Under the pieces are notes generated by a model. That model ran no database searches. It worked only from the letters and a program-made list of their open reading frames with translations, and was not told where the DNA came from. The translations under genes were made by a program, and so were the position numbers. Below are positions 7,943 through 15,647 of a stretch of 64,000 bases of DNA, piece by piece (the stretch's first letter is position 1; the number at the start of each line of letters is the position of its first letter). This stretch comes from Nocardioides yefusunii (lineage in GTDB: Bacteria > Actinomycetota > Actinomycetes > Propionibacteriales > Nocardioidaceae). The DNA lies in assembly GCF_004014875.1 (NCBI RefSeq), contig NZ_CP034929.1:310001-374000 (forward strand). The letters are read 5' to 3'.

Positions 7943-10272
7943 TTGGAGGTGTGGTCGAACGTGTTCTCGTGGGCCACGACGCCGTCGCGTTCCAGGGACT
8001 CACCCTCGACGTCGACGTTCGGCAGGATCTTGTCCAGCCACTTCGGCAGCCACCAGGCCTTCTCGCCCAGCAGGTACATCAGGCCGGGGATGAAGGTCAT
8101 GCGGATGACGAAGGCGTCCAGGGCGACAGCAGCAGCGAGCGCGAAGCCCATCGACTTGATGATCGCGTTGTCCTGGAAGATGAAGCCGCCGAAGACGGCG
8201 ATCATGATCGCGGCGGCCGCAGCGACCACACGAGCCGAGTTGCGGAAGCCGTCGACGACCGCCTCGCGGGCCGAGGCGCCGTGGACGTGGGCCTCACGCA
8301 TGCGGGTCACCAGGAAGACCTGGTAGTCCATCGCGAGACCGAAGACCAGACCGATCAGGAAGATCGGGATGAAGGCCACGATCGGCTGACCCTCGAGGAG
8401 GCCGAAGGCGCCCTCCTGGAAGATCGCCACGGTTGCACCCAGCGTCGCCAGGACCGAGAGCAGGAAGCCAAGGGTCGCGGTCAGCGGGACGAGGATCGAG
8501 CGGAAGACCAGCATCAGCAGGATGAAGGCCAGGCCCACGACGACGGCCAGGTAGACCGGCAGGGCGTCGGCGAGCTGCTCGGAGACGTCGACGGTGATCG
8601 CGGTCAGACCGGTGATGCCCATGTCAGCGCCGGTGGCGGCCATGATCTCGTCCTGGCCCGCACGGAGCTCGTGCAGCAGGTCCTCGGTGGCCGCGTCCTG
8701 CGGACCGGTGGTCGGGACGGCCGCGATCATCGCGCCCTGTTCGGCCGAACCGTCGGGGTTGATGCCGCCGGCCAGCATGGCCTGCTGGACACCGTCGTGC
8801 CCCGCGACCCACTCCTGGACCTGGGTGTACGCGCCGGCGCGCTCGGCCTCGGGGAGGTCGCGACCGTCGACGACGAAGAGGAACATCGCCTCCTGGCCCG
8901 GACCCCACGCCTCGGCGATCAGGTCGGACGCCTTGCGCTGCGTGGTCTCGGACGCAGCGGTGGAGTCGGTGGGGAAGGCGAGGTGCATGTTCTTGATCGG
9001 GATCGCCAGGGCGCCCAGCGCCACGACCACCAGCAGCACCCACGCCAGCGGCGCCTTGCCGACCAGGCGGGCCCAGCGGACGCCGTTGTTGACGATGTGC
9101 TGCTTGCCGTCGGCGCCGGTCTCGGTGCCGGGGACGTACTTGCGCACGCGGCCGGCAAAGGCCTTCGACTTGAGCATGCCGAGAATCGCGGGGAGCAGCG
9201 TCAGGGACGCGACGACCGCGACGACGACGGCGAACGCGGCCGCGACACCCATCGAGGTGAGGAACGGGATGCCGACGACGCCGAGCGCGCCGAGCGCGAT
9301 CATGACCGTCAGGCCGGCGAAGACGACGGCCGAACCGGCGGTGCCGACCGCGAAGCCGACGGCGTTCTCGCGACTGTCGGTGTGGCGCAGCTCGTCACGG
9401 TAACGGGCGAGGATGAACAGCGAGTAGTCGATGCCGACCGCGAGGCCCAGCATCGTGGCGAGCATCGGGGTGGAGGAGCCGATCTCGGTGAACGCGGTGA
9501 GGGCGTAGATGCCCGCCATCGAGGCAGCGACGCCGATGATCGCGATCAGGATCGGCAGGCCGGCGGCAGCCAGCGAGCCGAAGGTGATGACCAGGACGAC
9601 CAGCGCGATGCCGATGCCGATCAGCTCGGCGGTGGCTCCGGCCTCGACGACCTGCATGGCCTGACCGTTGACCTCCGCCACCAGGCCGGAGTCACGCGCC
9701 TCGTCGATGACGTCGAGGACGTCGTTCTGGGTGGCGGGGAGGATCTCGGCGACCGTCGGCTCGTCGAAGACGAACGAGATCTTGCCGGTGCGCTCGTCGG
9801 TCGACAGGATCGCGGCCTGGTCGAGCATGCCCTTGGCCTGCGCGGTGGCGTCGGCCTCGCTGGCACCTGCCTCGACAGCCTGGCCGATCGCGCCCTGGAG
9901 CTGGGTCACGGGGGAGAGGATCGCCTCGGCGTTCTCGCCGATCTGCGGGGCCTTCTGCAGGTCCGCGACGAGGGCGTCGACCAGGGCCGAGTACTTCTCG
10001 TCGGTCAGCTTGCCCTCGGCGTCGCTGTCGGGGACGGCGACGACGACGGTGCCGGTGGGCGCCTCGGCGGAGGCGGAGTCCGGGAAGAGTTCGGCCTGCA
10101 GGTCAGCGGCCTTCTCGGACGGAATGCCGGGGATCGAGAACGAGTCCACCATCGGCTTGCCGAGGCCGCCGGCGATGCCGCCGAGGGCGGCGATGACCAC
10201 GACCCAGGCGGCGAGGAAGAGAGGCCACTTCCTGAAGGCCGTCCGGCCGAGTCGGTAGAGCAGGGTTGCCAT
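7939..10272 (-). CDS. MMPL family RND transporter
   Basis: Proton-driven membrane exporter of 777 residues, MmpL type. The two-fold RND layout is clear: one N-terminal helix, a large outer loop (about 40-200), a helix bundle, a second outer loop (about 410-560) and a second bundle. The paired proton-relay motifs are GIDYSLFILARYRDEL (about 277) and GLAMDYQVFLVTRMREA (about 647). Substrates of the family are lipids, siderophores or drugs; none is indicated here. It starts ATG 10272, 72 bases after the tetR gene that precedes it on the same strand, so the pair forms a self-regulated operon. Confidence 0.93.
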   Translation of the reverse strand: MATLLYRLGRTAFRKWPLFLAAWVVVIAALGGIAGGLGKPMVDSFSIPGIPSEKAADLQAELFPDSASAEAPTGTVVVAVPDSDAEGKLTDEKYSALVDALVADLQKAPQIGENAEAILSPVTQLQGAIGQAVEAGASEADATAQAKGMLDQAAILSTDERTGKISFVFDEPTVAEILPATQNDVLDVIDEARDSGLVAEVNGQAMQVVEAGATAELIGIGIALVVLVITFGSLAAAGLPILIAIIGVAASMAGIYALTAFTEIGSSTPMLATMLGLAVGIDYSLFILARYRDELRHTDSRENAVGFAVGTAGSAVVFAGLTVMIALGALGVVGIPFLTSMGVAAAFAVVVAVVASLTLLPAILGMLKSKAFAGRVRKYVPGTETGADGKQHIVNNGVRWARLVGKAPLAWVLLVVVALGALAIPIKNMHLAFPTDSTAASETTQRKASDLIAEAWGPGQEAMFLFVVDGRDLPEAERAGAYTQVQEWVAGHDGVQQAMLAGGINPDGSAEQGAMIAAVPTTGPQDAATEDLLHELRAGQDEIMAATGADMGITGLTAITVDVSEQLADALPVYLAVVVGLAFILLMLVFRSILVPLTATLGFLLSVLATLGATVAIFQEGAFGLLEGQPIVAFIPIFLIGLVFGLAMDYQVFLVTRMREAHVHGASAREAVVDGFRNSARVVAAAAAIMIAVFGGFIFQDNAIIKSMGFALAAAVALDAFVIRMTFIPGLMYLLGEKAWWLPKWLDKILPNVDVEGESLERDGVVAHENTFDHTSK

Positions 10273-10344
10273 CGATTTCTTTCTGGTCGGTGCACGCGCG
10301 GTGCGGGTTGAGTGAGGAGCCCCGGCTCCTGCACGACGGGACGA

Positions 10345-10980
10345 TCAGCCGATCAGGCCGAGCGTCTCCTCGAGCAGGTCCAGGAAGATCGCGGGGAGTT
10401 CGGTCTCCTCGTCGGCGACGAAGGCGTCGAGTGCCTCCTTGACCAGGGAGAGGATGAACATCACCAGTAGTCGTGACTGCCGGGCGTCGAGCGGGTTGCC
10501 GCGCAGTGCGCACAGGTCGGCGAACCGCTGGGCAGCGTCGGCGAAGCGGACGTGGGTCGCCTCCATGAGGCGGGGCTCGCGCAGCAGTGCGGGCAGGCGG
10601 GCGGCGTCGCCGCGACTGGTCGGTTCGGCTGAGATGAGGCCGGCGATGACGACGCCGAGGTCACGCATCAGGTGGCCGTGGGGCGCGCCGGCGACGAACT
10701 CCTCGACGAGCCCGCGCGGCATCGCGGGCGGGTTGCCCAGGACGGCGTCGAGCTTGCTGGGGAAGTGGTTGAAGACGGTGCGTCGCGAGACTCCGGCCTG
10801 GCTGGCGAGGTCGTCCATCGTGAAGCCGTCGAGCCCGTGGCTCAGGGTCAGTTCCTGGGCGGTCCGGGTGATCGTGGCCTCGAGTTCGCGGGCGCGCGCT
10901 GACTGGCTGTCGGGCCAGGCGGCCAGCCAGTCGTCGAGCGTTCGGGCGGAGGCCCGGGGCAGCGTTGCACTCTCAGTCAC
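10345..10980 (-). CDS. TetR family regulator of the mmpL operon
   Basis: Repressor of 211 residues with a standard helix-turn-helix: TITRTAQELTLSHGLDGFTM then DDLASQAGVSRRTVFNHFPS. GTG 10980 is chosen; an in-frame TTG at 11007 would place the start inside the operator repeats. First gene of the tetR-mmpL operon, so it likely represses both. TGCACT half-sites crowd the promoter. Near its stop there is an 8-bp near-duplication (GATCAGCC/GATCAGGC). Confidence 0.88.
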   Translation of the reverse strand: MTESATLPRASARTLDDWLAAWPDSQSARARELEATITRTAQELTLSHGLDGFTMDDLASQAGVSRRTVFNHFPSKLDAVLGNPPAMPRGLVEEFVAGAPHGHLMRDLGVVIAGLISAEPTSRGDAARLPALLREPRLMEATHVRFADAAQRFADLCALRGNPLDARQSRLLVMFILSLVKEALDAFVADEETELPAIFLDLLEETLGLIG

Positions 10981-11014
10981 GAAGTGCAGTGTTGCACTCC
11001 CGCCCAAGGAGTGC
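10964..11014. promoter_or_regulatory. TGCACT operator cluster before tetR-mmpL
   Basis: AGTGCA and TGCACT form an inverted repeat at 10983-10998 with a 4-base spacer. Further half-sites are GTTGCACTC at 10964-10972 and GAGTGCA at about 11010. The cluster spans the tetR start and promoter, as expected for autoregulation. Confidence 0.65.
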
Positions 11015-11096
11015 AGAAATGCTGGTTGCCCGTGGGTAGGGCCACGGGACGTCGGCGGAGCTCGGAGAGGTGGACGGTCGGCGGTCGGCGACAGGA

Positions 11097-11292
11097 TCAG
11101 GCCACCTGGTGGAACGGGTCGTGCTCGGCGAGCAGTTTGTCGATCCGGGCCTGGTCGACCCGCGCGTGCACGCTCTGGGTCTCCTGGTTGTCCCGCACGA
11201 CCTTCGCCAACGTGAACGTCGAGGAGACGAGGAAGAGGCCGGTCATGCCCAGGAAGGCCCGTCCCCGCGTGCGGAACCCGACGCAGATGCGA
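11097..11292 (-). pseudogene. truncated YiaA/YiaB two-helix membrane protein
   Basis: In one frame the minus strand reads RAFLGMTGLFLVSSTFTLAK followed by VVRDNQETQSVHARVDQARI, ending at TGA 11097-11099. This is the C-terminal half of YiaA/YiaB-like inner membrane proteins, which normally have about 100 residues with a first helix ahead of RAFLG. Here the 5' half is missing: just upstream the DNA becomes a duplicated tail of the acyl-CoA ligase gene (11293-11337). Translation could only begin at ATG 11246 (49 codons). I read it as a deletion remnant. Confidence 0.7.
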
Positions 11293-11337
11293 CTCAGGAC
11301 TGCTTGCGCAGACTGCGCCTCAGGACTGCTTGCGCAG
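11293..11337. repeat. 19-bp direct repeat at ligase 3' end
   Basis: CTCAGGACTGCTTGCGCAG occurs at 11293-11311 and 11319-11337, separated by ACTGCGC. The right copy is the true end of the ligase gene (LRKQS and stop); the left copy joins the truncated yiaA, so it looks like a recombination scar. Confidence 0.85.
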
Positions 11338-12960
11338 TTCGTGCTTCATGACCTTGCCCGTCGACGTCCGCGGCAGGCCGTCGGCGAAGACGATGTCGCG
11401 CGGCACCTTGTAGCCCGCGATCCACTCCCGGGCGTGCGCGATGATCTCCTCGCGGCTGAGCTCCTTGCCCGGTTCGGTGATCACGAACGCCCGAGGACGC
11501 TCGCCCCACTTCTCGTCCGGAACGCCCACGACGGCGACGTCGGTGATCGACGGGTGACGCAGCAGCGCCTGCTCCACCTCGACGGTCGAGATGTTCTCGC
11601 CGCCGGAGATGACGATGTCCTTGGCGCGGTCGCGCACCTGCAGGTAGCCGTCGGGGTACATGATGCCGAGGTCGCCGGTGTGGAACCAGCCGCCGTGGAA
11701 CGCCTCTGCGGTGGCGGCGTCGTTCTGGAAGTAGCCGAGCATGACGGTGTTGCCACGCACCACGATCTCGCCGATCGTGGCGCCGTCGGCGGGGACGTCG
11801 TTCATGTCGAGGTCGACGACGCGGGCCTGCTGTGCCTGCACCATCCCGACGCCCTGGCGCGAGAGCAGGTCAGCGCGGTCTCCGGCCGGCAGCGTGGGCC
11901 ATCCGTCCTGGTGCTCGCAGACGGTGATCGGGCCGTACGTCTCGGTGAGGCCGTAGACGTGGACGACGTGGACGCCGATCTCCTCCAGCGCAGCGATCAC
12001 GGTGGGGGCCGGGGGAGCGCCAGCGGTGGTGATCCGCAGGCCGCCCTCGATGACATGGGCCTGCTCGGCGCCGGCGATCGTCGTGCAGACCGCAGGGGCG
12101 CCGCACAGGTGCGTGGTGCCGAGGTCGTCGATCGCGTGCCAGATCGCCTCGGCGCGGACCTCGCGCAGACAGATCTGGGTGCCGCCCGCGGCGGTGACCG
12201 CCCACGGGTTCGTCCAGCCGTTGCAGTGGAACGTCGGGAGCGTCCACAGGTAGCGCGTCGCCGGGGTCAGTTCCTGGTGGACGACGTTGCCGAGGGCGGC
12301 CAGGTGGGCGCCGCGGTGGGAGTACATGACGCCCTTGGGAGTGCCTGTGGTGCCGGAGGTGTAGTTGAGCGAGATCACCGCGTCCTCGTCGGCGACCTCC
12401 CACGAGAACCCGCCCTCGGGGAGGACGGCGGCGCCCGTCCAGTCGGCGTACTGGTCGGTGACGGTGCAGCTGCCCGACGGCGCCAGGCCCGACTCGGGGT
12501 CGTTGGCCTCGACGACGCGGACCAGCGACGGGACGTCGTCGCGGATTCCTTCGATGCGCTCGATGAGCTCGGTGTCGACCACCAGCACCGTTGCGCGGCA
12601 GTGGTTCAGGATCGTGGAGATCTCGGGCTTGGTCAGGCGGGTGTTCAGCATGACCAGCACCGCGCCCGAGAGTGGGGCGGCGAAGTGCGCGAAGACGGCC
12701 TCGGGGACGTTCGGCACGAGGAACGCGACGTGTTCGCCGGGTGCGGCGTCGGCAGTCAGGGCTGCGGCCAGACGCTGCGACTCGGCGGCGAACTCGCCGT
12801 AGGTGTAGCTGCGGTCGCCGTGCAGGACAGCGACCTTGTCGGTGAAGACCTCCGCCGAGCGCTCGAGGAAACGCAGCGGGGTCAGTTCGGAACGGTTGGC
12901 ACGGGCGGGACGGACGGGTGCGTCGACCGCCTCCGTGCGCAGGGAGGCTGAGGGGGTCAC
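11320..12960 (-). CDS. fatty acyl-CoA ligase (AMP-forming)
   Basis: ANL-superfamily enzyme of 546 residues that adenylates a carboxylic acid and transfers it to CoA. The AMP-binding loop is YTSGTTGTPKGVMYSHRG, followed by GLTETYGPI, the hinge motif FHTGDLGIMYPDGYLQVRDR, KDIVISGGENIS, and the C-terminal PRTSTGKVMKHELR containing the catalytic lysine. GTG 12960 (MTPSASLRTEAVD) is chosen because GGAGAG sits just upstream. Members of this form act on medium- or long-chain fatty acids; the exact substrate is open. The stop codon lies in a 19-bp repeat. Confidence 0.9.
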   Translation of the reverse strand: MTPSASLRTEAVDAPVRPARANRSELTPLRFLERSAEVFTDKVAVLHGDRSYTYGEFAAESQRLAAALTADAAPGEHVAFLVPNVPEAVFAHFAAPLSGAVLVMLNTRLTKPEISTILNHCRATVLVVDTELIERIEGIRDDVPSLVRVVEANDPESGLAPSGSCTVTDQYADWTGAAVLPEGGFSWEVADEDAVISLNYTSGTTGTPKGVMYSHRGAHLAALGNVVHQELTPATRYLWTLPTFHCNGWTNPWAVTAAGGTQICLREVRAEAIWHAIDDLGTTHLCGAPAVCTTIAGAEQAHVIEGGLRITTAGAPPAPTVIAALEEIGVHVVHVYGLTETYGPITVCEHQDGWPTLPAGDRADLLSRQGVGMVQAQQARVVDLDMNDVPADGATIGEIVVRGNTVMLGYFQNDAATAEAFHGGWFHTGDLGIMYPDGYLQVRDRAKDIVISGGENISTVEVEQALLRHPSITDVAVVGVPDEKWGERPRAFVITEPGKELSREEIIAHAREWIAGYKVPRDIVFADGLPRTSTGKVMKHELRKQS

Positions 12961-13042
12961 GGGGCTCTCCGGGTGTCCTTGCTCCGGTCGGGAGCGGGGC
13001 GTGAGGGAAGCGCCACCGTAAGTCCGGGGCACCCGTTCGGGT

Positions 13043-13079
13043 ACCCCCGATCGGGGGTGAGTGTGGCTCGGGCCACACT
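13043..13079. promoter_or_regulatory. adjacent palindromes upstream of the ligase gene
   Basis: ACCCCCGATCGGGGGT is a perfect 16-bp palindrome at 13043-13058; AGTGTGGC and GCCACACT form a tight hairpin at 13060-13079. They lie between the MFS stop and the ligase start, both minus strand, so one may be a terminator and the other an operator. A third palindrome, CGACGACGCGTCGTCG, is at 13128-13143. Confidence 0.45.
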
Positions 13080-13197
13080 GTCGTCACGGTGGGAAATGAC
13101 CGCGACGCGCCGCCGGCACCGAAGTGCCGACGACGCGTCGTCGAATCAGGTCGCAGGGCTGGCTGCAGCAGTTGCTCCGGCCGGCGCCTGCGGTGGG

Positions 13198-14646
13198 TCA
13201 GGCCTGGCCGGCCTTGCGGGCCGGGATCAGCAGAGCGACGAGCGCACCTGCGAGGGCGGCACCGGCGCCGATGAGGAAGCAGTAGTGGAATGCGTCCTTC
13301 GACGGGATCGAGGTGCCACCGAGGTCCATGGTGACGCCCACGAGGACGGCAGCCATGACGGCGGAGGCGATGGTGGTGCCGACCGAGCGCATGAGGGAGT
13401 TGACGCCGACGCTGGAGCCGGCCTCCTCCATCGGCACGTTGTCGAGGATGAGGGTCGGGAAGGCGGCGTAACCGATGCCGACGCCGGCGGAGGCGATGAT
13501 GACCGAGACCATCAGCTTCCATGCCTCGTCCATCATGAAGGCGCCGAAGAGGTAGCCGCAGGCCACGACGGTGGCGCCGATGGCGAGGGTCAGACGGGCG
13601 CCGATGGCGGTCATCATCTTGGCGCTCAGGGGGGCGAAGATCAGCATCATCATGCCGCCGGGGAACATCCAGAGACCGGCCTCGAGCATGGTCTGGCCCA
13701 GGCCGTAGCCGGTGCGCTCGTCCATCTGCATGAGCTGGGGGACGACGATCGAGGACGCCATCATGCCGAAGCCGATGAGGATCGCGGCAAGGTTGGTGAA
13801 GAGCACCGGGCGGTGGCTCATGGTGCGCAGGTCGACGAGCGGCTCGTCGTGGCGCATCTCGAAGACGCCGAAGATGCCGAGGACGACGACGCCGCCCACG
13901 ATGGCGATCCAGGTGTCGGTGGAGCCCCAGCCCCAGCTGGAGCCCTTGGAGACGCCGACGAGGAACGAGACGAGACCGACGGCGAGCAGGACGACGCCGA
14001 CGACGTCGATGCGGGCCGGGTGGGTGTCCTTGGTGCTCGGGATGACCAGTGCGGTCAGCACGAGCACGATCAGGGCCAGTGCGCTCGAGACGTAGAACAG
14101 TGCGTGCCAGTCGAACGAGTCGGCGATCCATGCGGAGAGCGGGAGGCCGACGGCGCCGCCGACGCCGAGCGTGGCGGAGACGGTCGCGACCGCGGTGCCC
14201 TGCTTCTCCTTGGGTGCGAGCGAGCGCACCGCGGAGATGGCGACGGGGATGTAGCCCATGGCGACACCCTGGAGGGCGCGGCCGACGAGGAATGCGATCA
14301 GGCCGGAGCCGAAGGCGCAGAGCAGGGAGGCGACGAAGAGGATCGCGGAGCTGCCGACGAGGACGCGCTTCTTGCCGTACATGTCGGCGAGGCGGCCGGT
14401 GACGGGCATCGAGACGGCGGCGGCGAGCAGTGTGGCGGTGATCGCCCAGGAGGCGTTGGAGGCCGAGGTGTCGAGCAGCTCGGGCAGCGTCGACTGGATC
14501 GGGATGACCAGCGACTGCATGAGTGCGCCGGCCAGGGAGCCGAAGCAGAGGGTGAGGATGATTGCGGTGGCGCGCTTGTCGCTGATGTTGAGCGCAGCGG
14601 CGCCGCCTGCGGAGCCGGCAGGGGCCGGTGCGGTGGGGGTAGCCAT
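13198..14646 (-). CDS. DHA2-type MFS drug efflux transporter
   Basis: Membrane exporter of 482 residues with about 14 hydrophobic segments, the DHA2 drug:H+ antiporter layout. It starts MATPTAPAPAGSAGG; motif A is seen as GRLADMYGKKRVL and motif C-like glycines as GVGGAVGLPLSAW. ATG 14646 has AGGA upstream. It is divergent from a MarR gene with a symmetric operator between, the usual arrangement for a ligand-induced pump. The substrate is unknown. Confidence 0.9.
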   Translation of the reverse strand: MATPTAPAPAGSAGGAAALNISDKRATAIILTLCFGSLAGALMQSLVIPIQSTLPELLDTSASNASWAITATLLAAAVSMPVTGRLADMYGKKRVLVGSSAILFVASLLCAFGSGLIAFLVGRALQGVAMGYIPVAISAVRSLAPKEKQGTAVATVSATLGVGGAVGLPLSAWIADSFDWHALFYVSSALALIVLVLTALVIPSTKDTHPARIDVVGVVLLAVGLVSFLVGVSKGSSWGWGSTDTWIAIVGGVVVLGIFGVFEMRHDEPLVDLRTMSHRPVLFTNLAAILIGFGMMASSIVVPQLMQMDERTGYGLGQTMLEAGLWMFPGGMMMLIFAPLSAKMMTAIGARLTLAIGATVVACGYLFGAFMMDEAWKLMVSVIIASAGVGIGYAAFPTLILDNVPMEEAGSSVGVNSLMRSVGTTIASAVMAAVLVGVTMDLGGTSIPSKDAFHYCFLIGAGAALAGALVALLIPARKAGQA

Positions 14647-14663
14647 GTGTTCCTGATCTCGTG

Positions 14664-14713
14664 CGTATGTATGTAACCTACATAGTGCTTTATGTGTAGA
14701 GTACATACGTACG
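14664..14713. promoter_or_regulatory. MarR operator between efflux pump and marR
   Basis: Outer arms CGTATGTATGTA and TACATACGTACG (11 of 12 paired) and inner arms CTACATA and TATGTGTAG share one centre near 14688. The AT-rich nested symmetry in a 92-base divergent gap is typical of MarR control of both genes. Confidence 0.8.
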
Positions 14714-14738
14714 TGCGTCGGAAGCAAAGGAACAGCAC

Positions 14739-15236
14739 GTGGCTCTGGTCACCACCTCCGCGACGATCCTCGCCTTCAAGGCTTCGCCCCTGTGGGCGCT
14801 CGTGGTCGGCACGGCTCGCCTCGAGCGTGGCCGCCACGTCGCCGAGGCCGCTTCCCGACTCAACATCGCCGACGTCCGCCTCCTCTGGTTGCTGTGCTCC
14901 GAAGGCGCGCGCACCATGAAGGAGATCTCCGACGCTCTCGGGCTCGAGCAGTCCACCGTCAACCGTCAGGTCAACGCAGCCCTCAAGCACGGGTTCGTCG
15001 AGCGGGTCGAGCCGGACGCGGACGCCGCTGCTGCCGGACGTGCTCGGCTCATCCGCGCCACCGAGGAGGGCGAGCAGGTCTTCGCCCGCGACCTGGAGGC
15101 CGGCATGGACGTCTTCGGCGTCGCGCTGGACGCGATTCCTGCGGACGAACGTGAGCGGTTCATGACGCACTACGCCGCCTTCGCCGAGGCGTACCGCGTC
15201 GAGGCGCTGCGCGCTTCGGCCCGCTTCCGCGGCTGA
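14739..15236 (+). CDS. MarR family transcriptional regulator
   Basis: Winged-helix regulator of 165 residues. The recognition region is TMKEISDALGLEQSTVNRQV followed by a wing with RVEPDADAAAAGRARLIRAT and the terminal dimer helices. GTG 14739 follows AAAGGAACAG. It probably represses itself and the divergent DHA2 pump through the palindromes at 14664-14713, released by a small ligand. Confidence 0.88.
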   Translation: MALVTTSATILAFKASPLWALVVGTARLERGRHVAEAASRLNIADVRLLWLLCSEGARTMKEISDALGLEQSTVNRQVNAALKHGFVERVEPDADAAAAGRARLIRATEEGEQVFARDLEAGMDVFGVALDAIPADERERFMTHYAAFAEAYRVEALRASARFRG

Positions 15237-15647
15237 GTCCTGCAACTGAGCCGCAACTGTGCACTTCGGGTGCTGAAACCGGCTCCGGGAGCGCGCAAGA
15301 GCACAGTTCCGGCTCACTTTCGAGCGTGATCCACAGCCGGAGGTGGACGTCGGGCTGGCGCTGCCGGCTGCTGCGGCGGGGTGGGTACGGCGCGGGTACA
15401 CCTCGGACGACCTGTTGTGACGGCCCGACGAGATGGCAGCCGACCTCGACCGGACGCTGGGACGACCTTCCGGCCTGCGGCGGGTGGCTGCGTGGCGTCG
15501 GCTGCTGGCGACCTCGGCGGTGACGCAGCGGGGGCCGTGAGCTGGGGGCCGCCTTGGGCTCTGAAGTGATGCGGCTCATGGACGACGAAGGCCGCCGCCC
15601 GGAGGGGCGACGGCCTTCGTGCGTGGTGCGCCCGGAGGCGCGGTGGA
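15237..15647. other. non-coding stretch with palindrome and degraded frame
   Basis: No intact gene. At 15247-15316, arms TGAGCCGCAACTGTGC and GCACAGTTCCGGCTCA pair with one mismatch around a 38-base loop. From about 15330 a plus-strand frame with coding-like codon use (containing VDVGLALPAAAAWVRRGYTS) is broken by TGA and then continues, so it may be a gene relic too short to name. The rest is the etfD terminator. Confidence 0.5.
15585..15620. terminator. terminator after etfD
   Basis: ACGAAGGCCG pairs with CGGCCTTCGT around a smaller GCCC/GGGC stem, 28 bases beyond the etfD stop. Confidence 0.75.

Noticed and set aside
7813..10311. 832-codon plus-strand open frame opposite mmpL
   Set aside because: Antisense to MMPL with biased composition; it also runs through both terminators at its left end.
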